Below, in pieces: positions 1-9,265 of a stretch of DNA of 64,000 nt. The notes below the pieces were generated by a model. It searched no databases, was not told the origin of the DNA, and saw nothing but the letters and a program-made list of their open reading frames with translations. The translations under genes were made by a program, and so were the position numbers. Source of the DNA: Methylococcales symbiont of Hymedesmia sp. n. MRB-2018 (GTDB lineage: Bacteria; Pseudomonadota; Gammaproteobacteria; Methylococcales; Methylomonadaceae); the NCBI GenBank assembly GCA_003666385.1, contig QPIN01000060.1:1-64000 (forward strand), read 5' to 3'. The first letter of the stretch is position 1. The number at the start of each line of letters is the position of its first letter.

Positions 1-124
1 TACTTGCCCAACCGTTTCAAATACCATTGAATGGTCAGAATATGCCACGGACAAGAACACGGTAAAGGTTCTCTATTTGCCGATACTTTGTAGGATGGTG
101 ACTAAGGAAAATTTAGAGTACTAA
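1..124 (-). repeat. Conserved cassette leader, copy 1 (truncated by window edge)
   Basis: Near-identical to 911-1041 and similar to 1359-1487; ends exactly at the cassette boundary. Confidence 0.9.
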
Positions 125-182
125 CGCTTTAACTCACTTGCTGCGTGGCTCTATCGCGCAGTCAGGTGCAGTTTTTTGTTAG
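125..182 (-). repeat. attC: attC recombination site a (integron cassette 4)
   Basis: Minus strand reads CCCCTAACAAAAAACTGCACCTGACTGCG...CGCAGCAAGTGAGTTAAAGCGTTAGTACTC: CTAACAA at 5', GCGTTAG at 3', imperfect palindrome, as in classical aadA-type attC. Confidence 0.8.
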
Positions 183-275
183 GGGTTTGTCTATGAATAT
201 AAACATTATTTGCCGAAATTGCAGGAAGCTGATTGGTGAAGCGGCATATAAAACTGATGGAGTTAATTATTACCA

Positions 276-578
276 TCATGACTGTCCTGAAGTTGGCTCT
301 GGGTATATAAATCCAATTGGCAGTGAACCATCACCAGACACAATAAACTCTACATATGTTAATGGCACCGATATGCGCATTTCATCTTCAATTGAACCAT
401 CACACATTTCTGGTTTAAATGTCATATCAAGAAAATAACCATTTTGTTGAGCTGTATTGCAATATATGTATTTACCAATACTGCCTTCTTTCACATATGG
501 CTCTAAAACTTTACCGAGAATCTTATATGCGTCCTCATTTAACAGAACACCACAAATACCGCCTTGGCTCATGTTCAT
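276..578 (-). CDS. Integron cassette-encoded hypothetical protein (100 aa)
   Basis: ORF starts 11 bp inside the cassette boundary (GTTAGGGGTATATGAAC) on the minus strand, in the array direction. Confidence 0.6.
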   Translation of the reverse strand: MNMSQGGICGVLLNEDAYKILGKVLEPYVKEGSIGKYIYCNTAQQNGYFLDMTFKPEMCDGSIEDEMRISVPLTYVEFIVSGDGSLPIGFIYPEPTSGQS

Positions 579-588
579 ATACCCCTAA

Positions 589-709
589 CGCCGAGGTAAC
601 CTGCCGCCGACTGATACGCTAAAAATAGCATAAAAACACCTAACACTCAAAATCATCAGGTTTTGTTAAATTAACTTGCGTTAGGCGGTCAGGTTGACCG
701 ACTTGTTAG
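589..709 (-). repeat. attC: attC recombination site b (integron cassette 3)
   Basis: Minus strand CACTAACAAGTCGGTCAACCTGACCGCC...GGCGGCAGGTTACCTCGGCGTTAGGGG; ~120 bp palindromic site. Confidence 0.75.
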
Positions 710-910
710 TGCGGCGATGTAACCTAATGTTTGTAAACACAACAAGTGCTACGCTCCGCTTCTTTATAAATGCTCTTTGCTGTAACAGGGCTTGGTTTCT
801 TAATGCCCGTTACTTTCAATATTTTTGACACTAAGTTTGTCTAACAAATCATGTTTTGTAAGTACTATTTTTCTAAAACACATTAGATAACAGCGTACAA
901 CATTTTAGCC

Positions 911-1041
911 CGGTTACTACTTGCCCAACCGTTTCAAATAGCATTGAATGGTCAGAATATGCCACGAACAAGAACACTGTGAAGGTTCTCTATTTGCCGA
1001 TACTTTGTAGGGTGGTAACTAAGGAAAATTTAGAGTACTAA
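911..1041 (-). repeat. Conserved cassette leader, copy 2
   Basis: Repeat ...CCCAACCGTTTCAAATA...GGTTCTCTATTTGCCGATACTTTGTAG..GTACTAAC. Confidence 0.9.
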
Positions 1042-1162
1042 CGCCAAATTCAGTGGCCGCTGGCAGATATACGGTGAACTCTGCAAACACACAGAACTTT
1101 GATAAAAAATGACCTTTGAAAAAAAACCGTGCTGCCAGCGGTCGACTGGAATTTTTTGTTAG
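1042..1162 (-). repeat. attC: attC recombination site c (integron cassette 2)
   Basis: Minus strand GCTAACAAAAAATTCCAGTCGACCGCTGGCAG...CTGCCAGCGGCCACTGAATTTGGCGTTAG; clean imperfect palindrome. Confidence 0.85.
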
Positions 1163-1358
1163 CACGACGATGGAACGTGGTGCTTGTATATATGATGAAC
1201 ATTCGATTTACCCGCTTTCAAATGCTCTTGCTGTAACAGGGCTTGGTTGCTTAAACTCTATTACTTTCCATGTTTTCCAGAATGTTACTTTAAAACGATA
1301 AGGTTTTAAAAAGCAAGGTGTTAAAAAATACACCTACAATGTAACAAAAAATACTGCC

Positions 1359-1487
1359 CTGTTACTACCAACCCAACCGTTTCAAATACCCTTAAAAAGT
1401 GGGAGTGCCACGAACAAGAACACGGTAAAGGTTCTCTATTTGCCGATACTTTGTAGGATGGTAACTAAGGAAAATTTAGAGTACTAA
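1359..1487 (-). repeat. Conserved cassette leader, copy 3
   Basis: Same repeat as 1-124 and 911-1041. Confidence 0.9.
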
Positions 1488-1567
1488 CGCCGCAAATCAC
1501 CGGCGGCAAAAAGCAGAGCGAGGAACGAGCGGCGCTTTTTGCCGTCCGAGTGCATTTGCCTTGTTAG
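1488..1567 (-). repeat. attC: attC recombination site d (integron cassette 1)
   Basis: Minus strand CCTAACAAGGCAAATGCACTCGGACGGCAAAAAGCG...GCTTTTTGCCGCCGGTGATTTGCGGCGTTAG. Confidence 0.85.
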
Positions 1568-2295
1568 GTATCTTGTTTTTCTATGCTATCTCTACATATT
1601 AGGGATGAATGATAAGTAAATAACTCTGTTGCCACAAACGGAAAAAACCTAAGCAAATATTCTTTTATATAGAAATTTATTAACCCCTTTCTTCCTTTTT
1701 GAAAAGTGTAAGTATCCTTTGATGGATTTGTTGTTAGTTGCTCTATAACTTCAAGGTTGCAAGTTTGAATCAGTCTTCGAATTGTTTTTGGTGAGTAGAA
1801 ATTAATATGCCCGACTTTATCAAAAATAAAATCCTGTGATAGCCTCAACGAATCTTCAAGCGGCATTTCTACAAAAACAAATTTGGCAATTCTCTTGGCT
1901 TCATAGAGGAGTTTTCTAGGATATTCAACATGCTCGATAACGTGACTCAATATCGCTAAGTCGAATTTTTCATTCTCATATGAAATATTGTATCCATCAA
2001 ATAGAGTGCATTCCTGTAGATTAGGAATATTTTTGTTTTTGATGGTGGCAACCCCTGTAGGTGATATTTCAAGGGCATAAAACTCTGCTGCAAATTTTAG
2101 TTCTGATAGCCTTTTCAAAATTGATCCTTCTCCAGCTCCAATTTCGATAACAGAGTTGATTGGTAGACCTTTACACAGAGTTGAAATATTTTGCGCTTTA
2201 TCTATTGCTCCAAGCCAACGCCACTCAGAATCACCCCCTTCATAGTAATCTTCATAATTACCCTTCAAATCTTCACTTATTTTAACTTCATTCAT
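1564..2295 (-). CDS. Class I SAM-dependent methyltransferase (first integron cassette)
   Basis: Motif VIEIGAGEGSILKRLSE and LAILSHVIEHVEYP; stop codon overlaps the attC start. Confidence 0.8.
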   Translation of the reverse strand: MNEVKISEDLKGNYEDYYEGGDSEWRWLGAIDKAQNISTLCKGLPINSVIEIGAGEGSILKRLSELKFAAEFYALEISPTGVATIKNKNIPNLQECTLFDGYNISYENEKFDLAILSHVIEHVEYPRKLLYEAKRIAKFVFVEMPLEDSLRLSQDFIFDKVGHINFYSPKTIRRLIQTCNLEVIEQLTTNPSKDTYTFQKGRKGLINFYIKEYLLRFFPFVATELFTYHSSLICRDSIEKQDT

Positions 2296-2324
2296 TGAAT
2301 ACCCTCTTTATCTTGGTTGTGACA

Positions 2325-2335
2325 CCTAACTATTT
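2325..2335 (-). other. attI: Putative attI-cassette 1 junction (GTTAGGTGTC)
   Basis: Minus strand AGTTAGGTGTCAC between intI and the first cassette ORF; matches the GTTRRRY core. Confidence 0.55.
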
Positions 2336-2471
2336 ATTAGCTTTCACATTATACACAAATCTTAATAAAAACTAACCAATAAATATTTTAGATATATTTT
2401 ATAAATAAATATCTATAGTAATTTACTAAAAAATTCTATAATACTGCTTATATTATTATAAATAACATACT

Positions 2472-3434
2472 ATGGCTAAAAAATTATTAGAAGTTGCTAG
2501 GGATAAAATTAGACTTAAACATTATAGTTATCAAACTGAAAAGACTTATCTTGGGTGGATGAAGCGTTATGTTTTATTTCATGGTAAAAAACATCCTAAA
2601 GACATGGGTAAACTTGAAATTGAGGAGTTTTTAACTGATTTAGCGGTTAATCGTAGTGTTTCACCTAGCACTCAAAATCAAGCTTTTAATGCCTTGTTAT
2701 TTTTGTATGAGAAGGTTTTAGAGATTAGCATTAAGAATGAAAATATATCAGCTTTACGTGCTAAGGAAAAGATACATATTCCAGCGGTGCTAACAATAGA
2801 TGAGGTTAAAAGTGTTATTTTTAATTCTAAAGGAGTTTATCAATTAATGCTTAAACTTATGTATGGCTGTGGTTTGAGGATGAACGAATTACTTAGATTA
2901 AGAATTAAGGATATTGATTTTGGCTTTGATAAGGTTTGTGTATGGGATAGCAAAAGTCAGCAGGATAGAGTGTTAACCTTGCCGCAAAAAATTAAAGAAG
3001 ATTTAGGTATTCATATTGAAAATGTTAGGAAAATTCATAAGAATGATATTCTTGCTGGGTTTGGATATGTTAACTTGCCATTTGCACTTGATAAAAAATA
3101 CCCTAATGCTAATACTGAATTTAAATGGCAATATTTATTTCCGATGAATAACATTACTCAAGACCCTAGAGGAGATAAGAAAATTCGCCATCATATTTTA
3201 TCACCTACTTTTGGTCGGAATATTAAAGTAGCTGCTAGATTATCTTATATTGACAAGAAAATATCCGCACATACTTTTAGGCATTCTTATGCGACGCATT
3301 TACTGCAAAATGGCATTGATATTCGCACAATTTCTGAATTGCTTGGGCATAGGAATTTACAAACTACGATGATTTATACCCATATTGTTAAAGAGTTAAA
3401 TAAAGATGGGGTAAAAAGTCCGTTAGATTTTTAG
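2472..3434 (+). CDS. intI: Integron integrase IntI
   Basis: Tyrosine recombinase with IntI-specific segment GFGYVNLPFALDKKYPNANTEFKWQYLFP, then HTFRHSYATHLLQNGIDIRTISELLGHRNLQTTMIYTH and C-terminal GVKSPLDF. Confidence 0.95.
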   Translation: MAKKLLEVARDKIRLKHYSYQTEKTYLGWMKRYVLFHGKKHPKDMGKLEIEEFLTDLAVNRSVSPSTQNQAFNALLFLYEKVLEISIKNENISALRAKEKIHIPAVLTIDEVKSVIFNSKGVYQLMLKLMYGCGLRMNELLRLRIKDIDFGFDKVCVWDSKSQQDRVLTLPQKIKEDLGIHIENVRKIHKNDILAGFGYVNLPFALDKKYPNANTEFKWQYLFPMNNITQDPRGDKKIRHHILSPTFGRNIKVAARLSYIDKKISAHTFRHSYATHLLQNGIDIRTISELLGHRNLQTTMIYTHIVKELNKDGVKSPLDF

Positions 3435-3719
3435 AGTTGTGGGGATTAAAGGGGTACTTTGTTTTTTAGTGGTCGGCTGGGATGATTCGTTATGCCTTAT
3501 TTTACAATTGGTGTGCATAATTCCAGCAAAATTCCTGAAGGGCAACGAATGTTATACTTATGGGTTGAATTCGCCACTTATTAAATTCCTTTCATAACCT
3601 GATGTCTCAACCTGTAGTAAAACTTGTTTTGAATACACACAACAATAAAAGAAAATCTAACGATCAAATCCACTTGGTGTTATACCTAAAATTTAAATTA
3701 TTTATTAGAGGAAATTAAA

Positions 3720-4193
3720 ATGGTTAAACTCAACAGAATTACTTTTCTAATATTATGTGCATCTCTAGTTAGCTGCACAGATAATGAAATTGGCGTAATG
3801 AAGTTCCCTGATGGTCAAGTGCAACATATAGTGCGTCACGGCGAGGTTAAGTGGTTACCATGCCCTCCTCATCTGCCTGCTGGTTGTGAAATCAGTATTC
3901 TTGAAGGTCATCCTAAAAAAGCCGATCTTTTTACAGTTCGCTTCAAAGTTGATGATACTTTTTTTATGCGGTCACATACACACCCTAAAGATGAGCGAGT
4001 CACAATCATTGCAGGTAATGTTTCAGTTGCATTTGGAAGGAATGCAAAACATGAAGATGCAAAGCACTTCAAAGCTGGAGATTATTATATTAATGCAAGA
4101 AATTCGATACATACAGTCTGGATAGATTCGCCTTCAATTATTCAAATAACAGGAATAGGACCCTGGGAGGCAAATTTTGTTAATAATAAATAA
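3720..4193 (+). CDS. Cupin-domain lipoprotein
   Basis: Lipobox-like LVSC at N-terminus; cupin motif SHTHPKDERVTIIAGNVSVAFG..FKAGDYYINARNSIHTVW. Confidence 0.65.
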   Translation: MVKLNRITFLILCASLVSCTDNEIGVMKFPDGQVQHIVRHGEVKWLPCPPHLPAGCEISILEGHPKKADLFTVRFKVDDTFFMRSHTHPKDERVTIIAGNVSVAFGRNAKHEDAKHFKAGDYYINARNSIHTVWIDSPSIIQITGIGPWEANFVNNK

Positions 4194-4196
4194 TAT

Positions 4197-4443
4197 GAAA
4201 ATTGGTGAAAAATGTTCATCTCTCCCTCTTTTAGATAGCCGAACACCAGATGAAATTCTAGCTATGAAAAAAATGGATTACCCACATAAATGGTTATAGA
4301 TTCTTAGTTTTAATAGCCATCCTTGAAGCGGAGTCTAAGGCAGAACAATTACCGAAGCTATTAAGCAAGATAAAATTCGCCTTATATCAGCAGCTTCAGT
4401 TGTAGAAACAACCATCATAATTGAAAACCGACGGAGGTAAAAA
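4197..4443 (+). pseudogene. Degraded VapBC-like toxin-antitoxin relic
   Basis: MKIGEKCSSLPLLDSRTPDEILAMKKMDYPHKWL resembles a VapB C-terminus; overlapping MVIDS*...AILEAESKAEQ..TEAIKQDKIRLISAASVVETTIIIENRR is PIN-like with internal stop and frameshift. Confidence 0.6.
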
Positions 4444-4659
4444 ACGTGTATTTCAAATTCAAGAGGATGGTCTATTTATTTAGTTGCTGTTATAGCAGTT
4501 ATATTTGAAAAAATAACAGAAATAAACGCACAACTTACTATGGCTCCTTCTCAAGAGGTGCATAGAGTAATTCCTCATACAGATAATTCAATCTGTTGTT
4601 AAATGCAGAAAGTCATTTTCTAACAAACAAGCATTAAATCAGATTTTATCCAGAAACTT

Positions 4660-6042
4660 CTAAATATCATAAAACTTACGTTTCCGCCAAAAAGTAGCGC
4701 GACTAAAGCCTAATAATTCTGCCGCTAAATTAACTTTTCCATGGCTTTGTTTAAATGCCTGGCGAATTAAATCAACCTCTTCATCCGCAGAGATTACTGG
4801 CTTTGCTTGTATCTGCTGTATTTGAGGTTTTGATTCTCTAAATTCTGGTGGTAAATCGGCTAAATTCATGGTATTACCCTGCCCCACAACAAAAGCATAT
4901 TCCACTACATTTTGTAATTCTCTGATATTTCCTGGCCAATGATAATCCATCAATACCCGCATTGCTTTCGGATCAATTTTATCAATATGTCTTATCGCAT
5001 TATCACTATGTAAACTGATAAAATGCCAAAGTAATAAATTGATATCTTCTCTCCGTTCCCTTAGTGGGGGTATAAAAATAGGAACAACCCGTAATCTATA
5101 CATAAGATCTTCACGAAAGCGTCCTTTCTTTACCTCCTCTCTTAAAGAGCGATGAGTTGCAGCAACGATTCTGACATCTACATTAAAAGCATGATCCCCA
5201 CCCACGGGAATAAAACTTTTTTCCTGTAAAACTCTGAGTAATTTTGCTTGCAGTTCCAGAGGCAGTTCAGCTACCTCATCTAAAAAAAGCGTACCACTAT
5301 CGGCTCGCTTAAATAAACCATTATGATCCTTAATTGCACCTGTAAATGCGCCTCGCACATGACCAAAAAGTTCGCTTTCAAGAAGGTTACTCGATAAAGC
5401 TGCACAATTTACCGCTAAGAAGGGTTTGTTGTTTCGAGTGCTAATGTCGTGAATAGCCTTTGCTACTAATTCTTTCCCTGAACCACTTTCTCCTCGCACT
5501 AAAACAGTCACCTCCGTTGTCGCTGCATTTTTAATCAACTGAAACACCGGTTCCATCTTTGGTGCTCGACTCAAAATACCATGAAAATTCAGATGTGCTT
5601 GAGCAAAAGGAGGCTCAACAGATGCTTGTTCTTGTTTTTCTTTGAGCAATCCTATGGCACCAACAAAATCACCTTTTTCATTATGTAAAACTTGAGTGTA
5701 TCGGATTAACTCCATTGATTTACCCTCTTTTCTGGGCAAAAAAATGGTTTTTTCCTTAGCCTCTGAAAACTCATCAATAAGCAATTCATCTAGGCAACGA
5801 TGACCTATTGCCTGTTGCGAGCTAATACCTGAAAACTCAGCCATTTGCCCTTCCCAAAGTAGAACATTTTGCTTAGTATCAACTTTGTATATTGTCATTG
5901 AATCAAAAAAAGCGATACATGTATTTAAAAGAGCAAGGCATTCTACTTTTTCTATTGAATCAAAATTAATCATCTGCTTCTGTTTTTTTACTATGTTTCT
6001 ATTGAAACACATAAACGTTTCAATAGAAACATTATGAAACAT
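4660..6042 (-). CDS. Sigma54-dependent transcriptional regulator with N-terminal PAS-like domain
   Basis: AAA+ motifs [21 protein letters not shown], and a Fis-type C-terminal HTH. Confidence 0.92.
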   Translation of the reverse strand: MFHNVSIETFMCFNRNIVKKQKQMINFDSIEKVECLALLNTCIAFFDSMTIYKVDTKQNVLLWEGQMAEFSGISSQQAIGHRCLDELLIDEFSEAKEKTIFLPRKEGKSMELIRYTQVLHNEKGDFVGAIGLLKEKQEQASVEPPFAQAHLNFHGILSRAPKMEPVFQLIKNAATTEVTVLVRGESGSGKELVAKAIHDISTRNNKPFLAVNCAALSSNLLESELFGHVRGAFTGAIKDHNGLFKRADSGTLFLDEVAELPLELQAKLLRVLQEKSFIPVGGDHAFNVDVRIVAATHRSLREEVKKGRFREDLMYRLRVVPIFIPPLRERREDINLLLWHFISLHSDNAIRHIDKIDPKAMRVLMDYHWPGNIRELQNVVEYAFVVGQGNTMNLADLPPEFRESKPQIQQIQAKPVISADEEVDLIRQAFKQSHGKVNLAAELLGFSRATFWRKRKFYDI

Positions 6043-6102
6043 AACTTTACCTTAACTTAATCACAAAATATTATTACTCTATTACAAAACAATATAAATA
6101 AA

Positions 6103-6239
6103 GTAACTGCTTAGATTGCCCTCTGTTCTGTTCAAGATCAAGGCGTTCAAGAGTAAGGTGAAAGCACGGAGTTTACAAGTGTAAATGCACACTTTCAACG
6201 CGGCTATTGGACAAAATAGAGGGTAAGCTGAGTAGTTAC
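6103..6239. repeat. Interspersed repeat family A, copy 1
   Basis: GTAACTGCTTAGATTGCCCTCTGTTCTGTTC...GGACAAAATAGAGGGTAAGCTGAGTAGTTAC; also at 26618-26775 and 27629-27785. Confidence 0.9.
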
Positions 6240-6259
6240 TAAATAAAAAAACAATGTGT

Positions 6260-6275
6260 TGGCATGATCCTAGCT
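6260..6275 (+). promoter_or_regulatory. Putative sigma54 (-24/-12) promoter
   Basis: TGGCATGATCCTAGCT: GG and GC separated by 10 nt as in TGGCAC-N5-TTGC; next to the divergent sigma54 regulator. Confidence 0.5.
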
Positions 6276-6332
6276 ATCATTAACTCCGATAACTTGGATT
6301 TTTACTAAAAAAGATAAGTTGTTAACGCGTTT

Positions 6333-6364
6333 GATAGGGGGATTGATTGCTCAGTCCCCCTATC
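6333..6364 (+). other. 5' UTR hairpin upstream of the lipoprotein gene
   Basis: GATAGGGGGA-TTGATTGCTCAG-TCCCCCTATC, 10 bp perfect stem. Confidence 0.65.
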
Positions 6365-6390
6365 ACTTTATACTCTTATGGAGAAAACTA

Positions 6391-6963
6391 ATGAAATTTA
6401 AAACTCTTTTGCTTAGTACCTTATTACTTTTATTAATAGCTTGTGAAACAGCAGAAACAATGTCTTTTACTACAGAAGTAAAAACATATAACGAAACATT
6501 TAATCCACGCCAAAAAGAATATCCAAATCATTTAGGTTTTAATGATTTACATATTCAGGCTATCAGGCATCTTATTCCAGATACTGACGATGTGCATGAT
6601 CCAAAACTACAGGTCATCGTGCATCATCATTGTAAAGCTTACGAAGATTCGACTTTACTTTGCTTAATGTTCCATTCTGGCATGAAAGATCAGGATAAAC
6701 CCATTGGCTTTGAATACATTATTACCACGGCACAATTTAATGCATTACCTGAAAGTGATAAAAAATACTGGCATTATCATAAAGAAGAGGTGCCAAAAGC
6801 ACATGCCACTTTCCCAGATTTGACCGCAGAAGAAGGCGCTAAATTATTACCAGCCATTAATGAAACATACGGAAAAGTGATTTATTTCCAGCAACCAGAT
6901 GACAAAATGCCATTAGGCGAACCTTATGTAGTTATTGTTCAGGATATGCCAGAACAAGATTAG
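6391..6963 (+). CDS. OBAP/DUF1264 family lipoprotein
   Basis: Internal start MKFKTLLLSTLLLLLIAC (lipobox); HHHCKAYED..LCLMFHSG and FEYIITTAQFNALPESDKKYWHYHKEE typical of DUF1264/OBAP. Confidence 0.7.
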   Translation: MKFKTLLLSTLLLLLIACETAETMSFTTEVKTYNETFNPRQKEYPNHLGFNDLHIQAIRHLIPDTDDVHDPKLQVIVHHHCKAYEDSTLLCLMFHSGMKDQDKPIGFEYIITTAQFNALPESDKKYWHYHKEEVPKAHATFPDLTAEEGAKLLPAINETYGKVIYFQQPDDKMPLGEPYVVIVQDMPEQD

Positions 6964-7053
6964 TTGTATACCTCCGTCTCATTCTGTGTAGTAACACAGA
7001 GCTTGTCTCAGTGGAGTATGCCACCTTTACTCCACTGACTTTCAGGAATTTAG

Positions 7054-8118
7054 ATGCCTCTATATATTATCATTACTATCGTACTTTCTTTTCAGGTCAA
7101 TGCTAATGATAATTTAGGATTACCTGAATTAAATATTCCTCGCAATAATCTTCAGAGCAAGCAAAAAATTGCTTTAGGCAAAGCATTTTTTTTTGATACT
7201 CGTTTTAGCAAAGACCATTCAATTAGCTGTGCAAGCTGTCATCAACCTGATAAAGCTTATACAGATTCTGTACCACAGGCTATAGGCATCAATGGAAAAA
7301 AAGGCAGAAGAAACTCACCCACTTTAATTAATTCCGCTTTTTTTAAAACACTTTTTCTTGATGGTCGAGAAAATAGTCTGGAACAGCAAGCGTTACAGCC
7401 CATGCTCAATTCTATTGAGCACGGTCTTGAGAATGAACAACAAATTCTTCAAGTAGTATTAAATGATGGTTTTTACAAAAACCAATTAATAGAAATTTTT
7501 AATGTTTCTGAACAAGAAATAAAACCAGAACATATCGCCAAAGCTATCGCTAGCTTTGAAAGAACTTTAATTACAGGAAATTCAGCATTTGACCAATATT
7601 ATTTTGACCGCGATAGAAACAAACTAAACATTAGTGCCGCGAGGGGTTTACGCATATTTAGACGCAAAGGAAATTGTGCCAACTGCCATGAAATATCCTG
7701 GAACAATGCCTTGTTTACTGACAATCGGTTTTATAATATTGGCGTTGGTTTCAATAAAATACAAAATGAGTTAGACCGTATTATCGAATATTTACAACGC
7801 AGTAATAACAAAAATAAACCACTATTAACAACGATACAGAAGTCTGAATTGGGTCGTTTTAATGTTACAAAAATTATTAAAGATTTAGGTAAATTTAAAA
7901 CCCCTACTCTACGAAATATAGCTTTAACATCCCCCTATATGCACGATGGTAGTATGGAAACACTAGAACAAGTGGTTGACTACTATGATAAAGGCGGTAA
8001 TAAAAATCGTTTTCTTGACCCTGCAATTTTTCCTTTGCAGCTAACTGATCAAGAAAAAATTGATTTAGTCGCTTTTATGCAATCTTTAACCAGTTCACAA
8101 TTGCTAATAAAAAAGTGA
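7054..8118 (+). CDS. Di-heme cytochrome c peroxidase / MauG family protein
   Basis: Two CxxCH motifs (CASCH, CANCH) and FKTPTLRNIALTSPYMHDGSMETLEQVVDYY. Confidence 0.9.
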   Translation: MPLYIIITIVLSFQVNANDNLGLPELNIPRNNLQSKQKIALGKAFFFDTRFSKDHSISCASCHQPDKAYTDSVPQAIGINGKKGRRNSPTLINSAFFKTLFLDGRENSLEQQALQPMLNSIEHGLENEQQILQVVLNDGFYKNQLIEIFNVSEQEIKPEHIAKAIASFERTLITGNSAFDQYYFDRDRNKLNISAARGLRIFRRKGNCANCHEISWNNALFTDNRFYNIGVGFNKIQNELDRIIEYLQRSNNKNKPLLTTIQKSELGRFNVTKIIKDLGKFKTPTLRNIALTSPYMHDGSMETLEQVVDYYDKGGNKNRFLDPAIFPLQLTDQEKIDLVAFMQSLTSSQLLIKK

Positions 8119-8275
8119 CTGCCATAACCATTATCTGACAGCTAAAACTCCCTTATTTTTTGCAAGCTGGTTGAATACAGTAGGCAATTAAATTTATAAG
8201 ATCAGGTAAATTAAGGTAAAATACCTCCCTTTTTTAACTGCACAGGATTTACCTTTCGGTCTGCTGAAGCTAAAC

Positions 8276-9265
8276 ATGACAAATATCGTTGTATCTGCAT
8301 TATATAAATTCGTCATCCTCGATAATTATGAAACCATCAAAGCCCCGCTTCTGACCTTGATGATTAAACATCAAGTCAAAGGCACTTTATTACTGGCTAA
8401 AGAAGGCATTAACGGTACTATAGCTGGAGATAGAGTGGCAATAGATACGATTATTAAATGGTTACGTTCTGACCCACGTTTTTCAGATCTGCAAACCAAA
8501 GAATCCTATGAAGATGAAATGCCTTTTTACCGCAGTAAGGTCAAATTAAAAAAAGAAATTGTCACTATGGGTATCAATGGTATTGACCCAAATCAAATTG
8601 TTGGTAGCTACGTTAAAGCAGAAGACTGGAATGCGCTAATTTCTGATCCAGAAGTTTTACTGATTGATACCCGTAACCATTACGAAGTACAAATCGGTGC
8701 CTTTAAAGGTGCTGTTAATCCTGTTACCGACACTTTTAGTGAGTTTCCCCAATACGTTAAGGACAAGCTCGATTGCAACAAACATAAAAAAGTTGCCATG
8801 TATTGCACTGGTGGCATCCGCTGTGAAAAATCTACTGCCTTTTTGAAAGAGCAAGGCTTTGAAGAGGTTTATCACCTAGAGGGCGGCGTTTTAAAATACC
8901 TAGAACAAATCCCTGTTGAAGACTCTTTGTGGCAAGGTGAATGCTTTGTATTTGATAATCGGGTCGCGCTGAATCATGCCTTAGAAAAAGGCCAATATGA
9001 TCAATGCTATGCCTGTCGCTATCCGATTACCGAAGAGGAGAAAAAAAGTGAACATTATATACAAGGAGTTAGCTGTCCTCGTTGTTATGACAAGGTTTCA
9101 AACAAACAGCTAAACCGTTTTAAAGAACGGGAAAAACAAGTGGCAATGGCTAAAAGCCGTGGTGAAGAACATATTGGATCTTCAAGCAAGGATATTTCCT
9201 CACAACGTCGCGCCTTAAAATATCAATTTAAAGATCAGCAAAGACAGCGTAAACTGGCTTCTTAG
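8276..9265 (+). CDS. trhO: tRNA uridine(34) hydroxylase (rhodanese-related, TrhO/YceA)
   Basis: [22 protein letters not shown] and [16 protein letters not shown]; length and C-terminal Cys cluster. Confidence 0.92.
   Translation: MTNIVVSALYKFVILDNYETIKAPLLTLMIKHQVKGTLLLAKEGINGTIAGDRVAIDTIIKWLRSDPRFSDLQTKESYEDEMPFYRSKVKLKKEIVTMGINGIDPNQIVGSYVKAEDWNALISDPEVLLIDTRNHYEVQIGAFKGAVNPVTDTFSEFPQYVKDKLDCNKHKKVAMYCTGGIRCEKSTAFLKEQGFEEVYHLEGGVLKYLEQIPVEDSLWQGECFVFDNRVALNHALEKGQYDQCYACRYPITEEEKKSEHYIQGVSCPRCYDKVSNKQLNRFKEREKQVAMAKSRGEEHIGSSSKDISSQRRALKYQFKDQQRQRKLAS

Noticed and set aside
419-622. Plus-strand ORF of 67 aa
   Set aside because: Antisense to the cassette 4 gene and crosses the attC b boundary
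1116-1301. Plus-strand ORF of 61 aa in cassette 2
   Set aside because: Runs through the attC palindrome against the array direction; no protein-like motif
1-1487. Repeat array considered as CRISPR
   Set aside because: Three ~130 bp repeats spaced ~450 bp with attC palindromes; no short regular repeat-spacer pattern and no cas genes
3886-4125. Alternative-frame ORF inside the cupin gene
   Set aside because: Overlaps a better supported coding frame with lipobox and cupin motif
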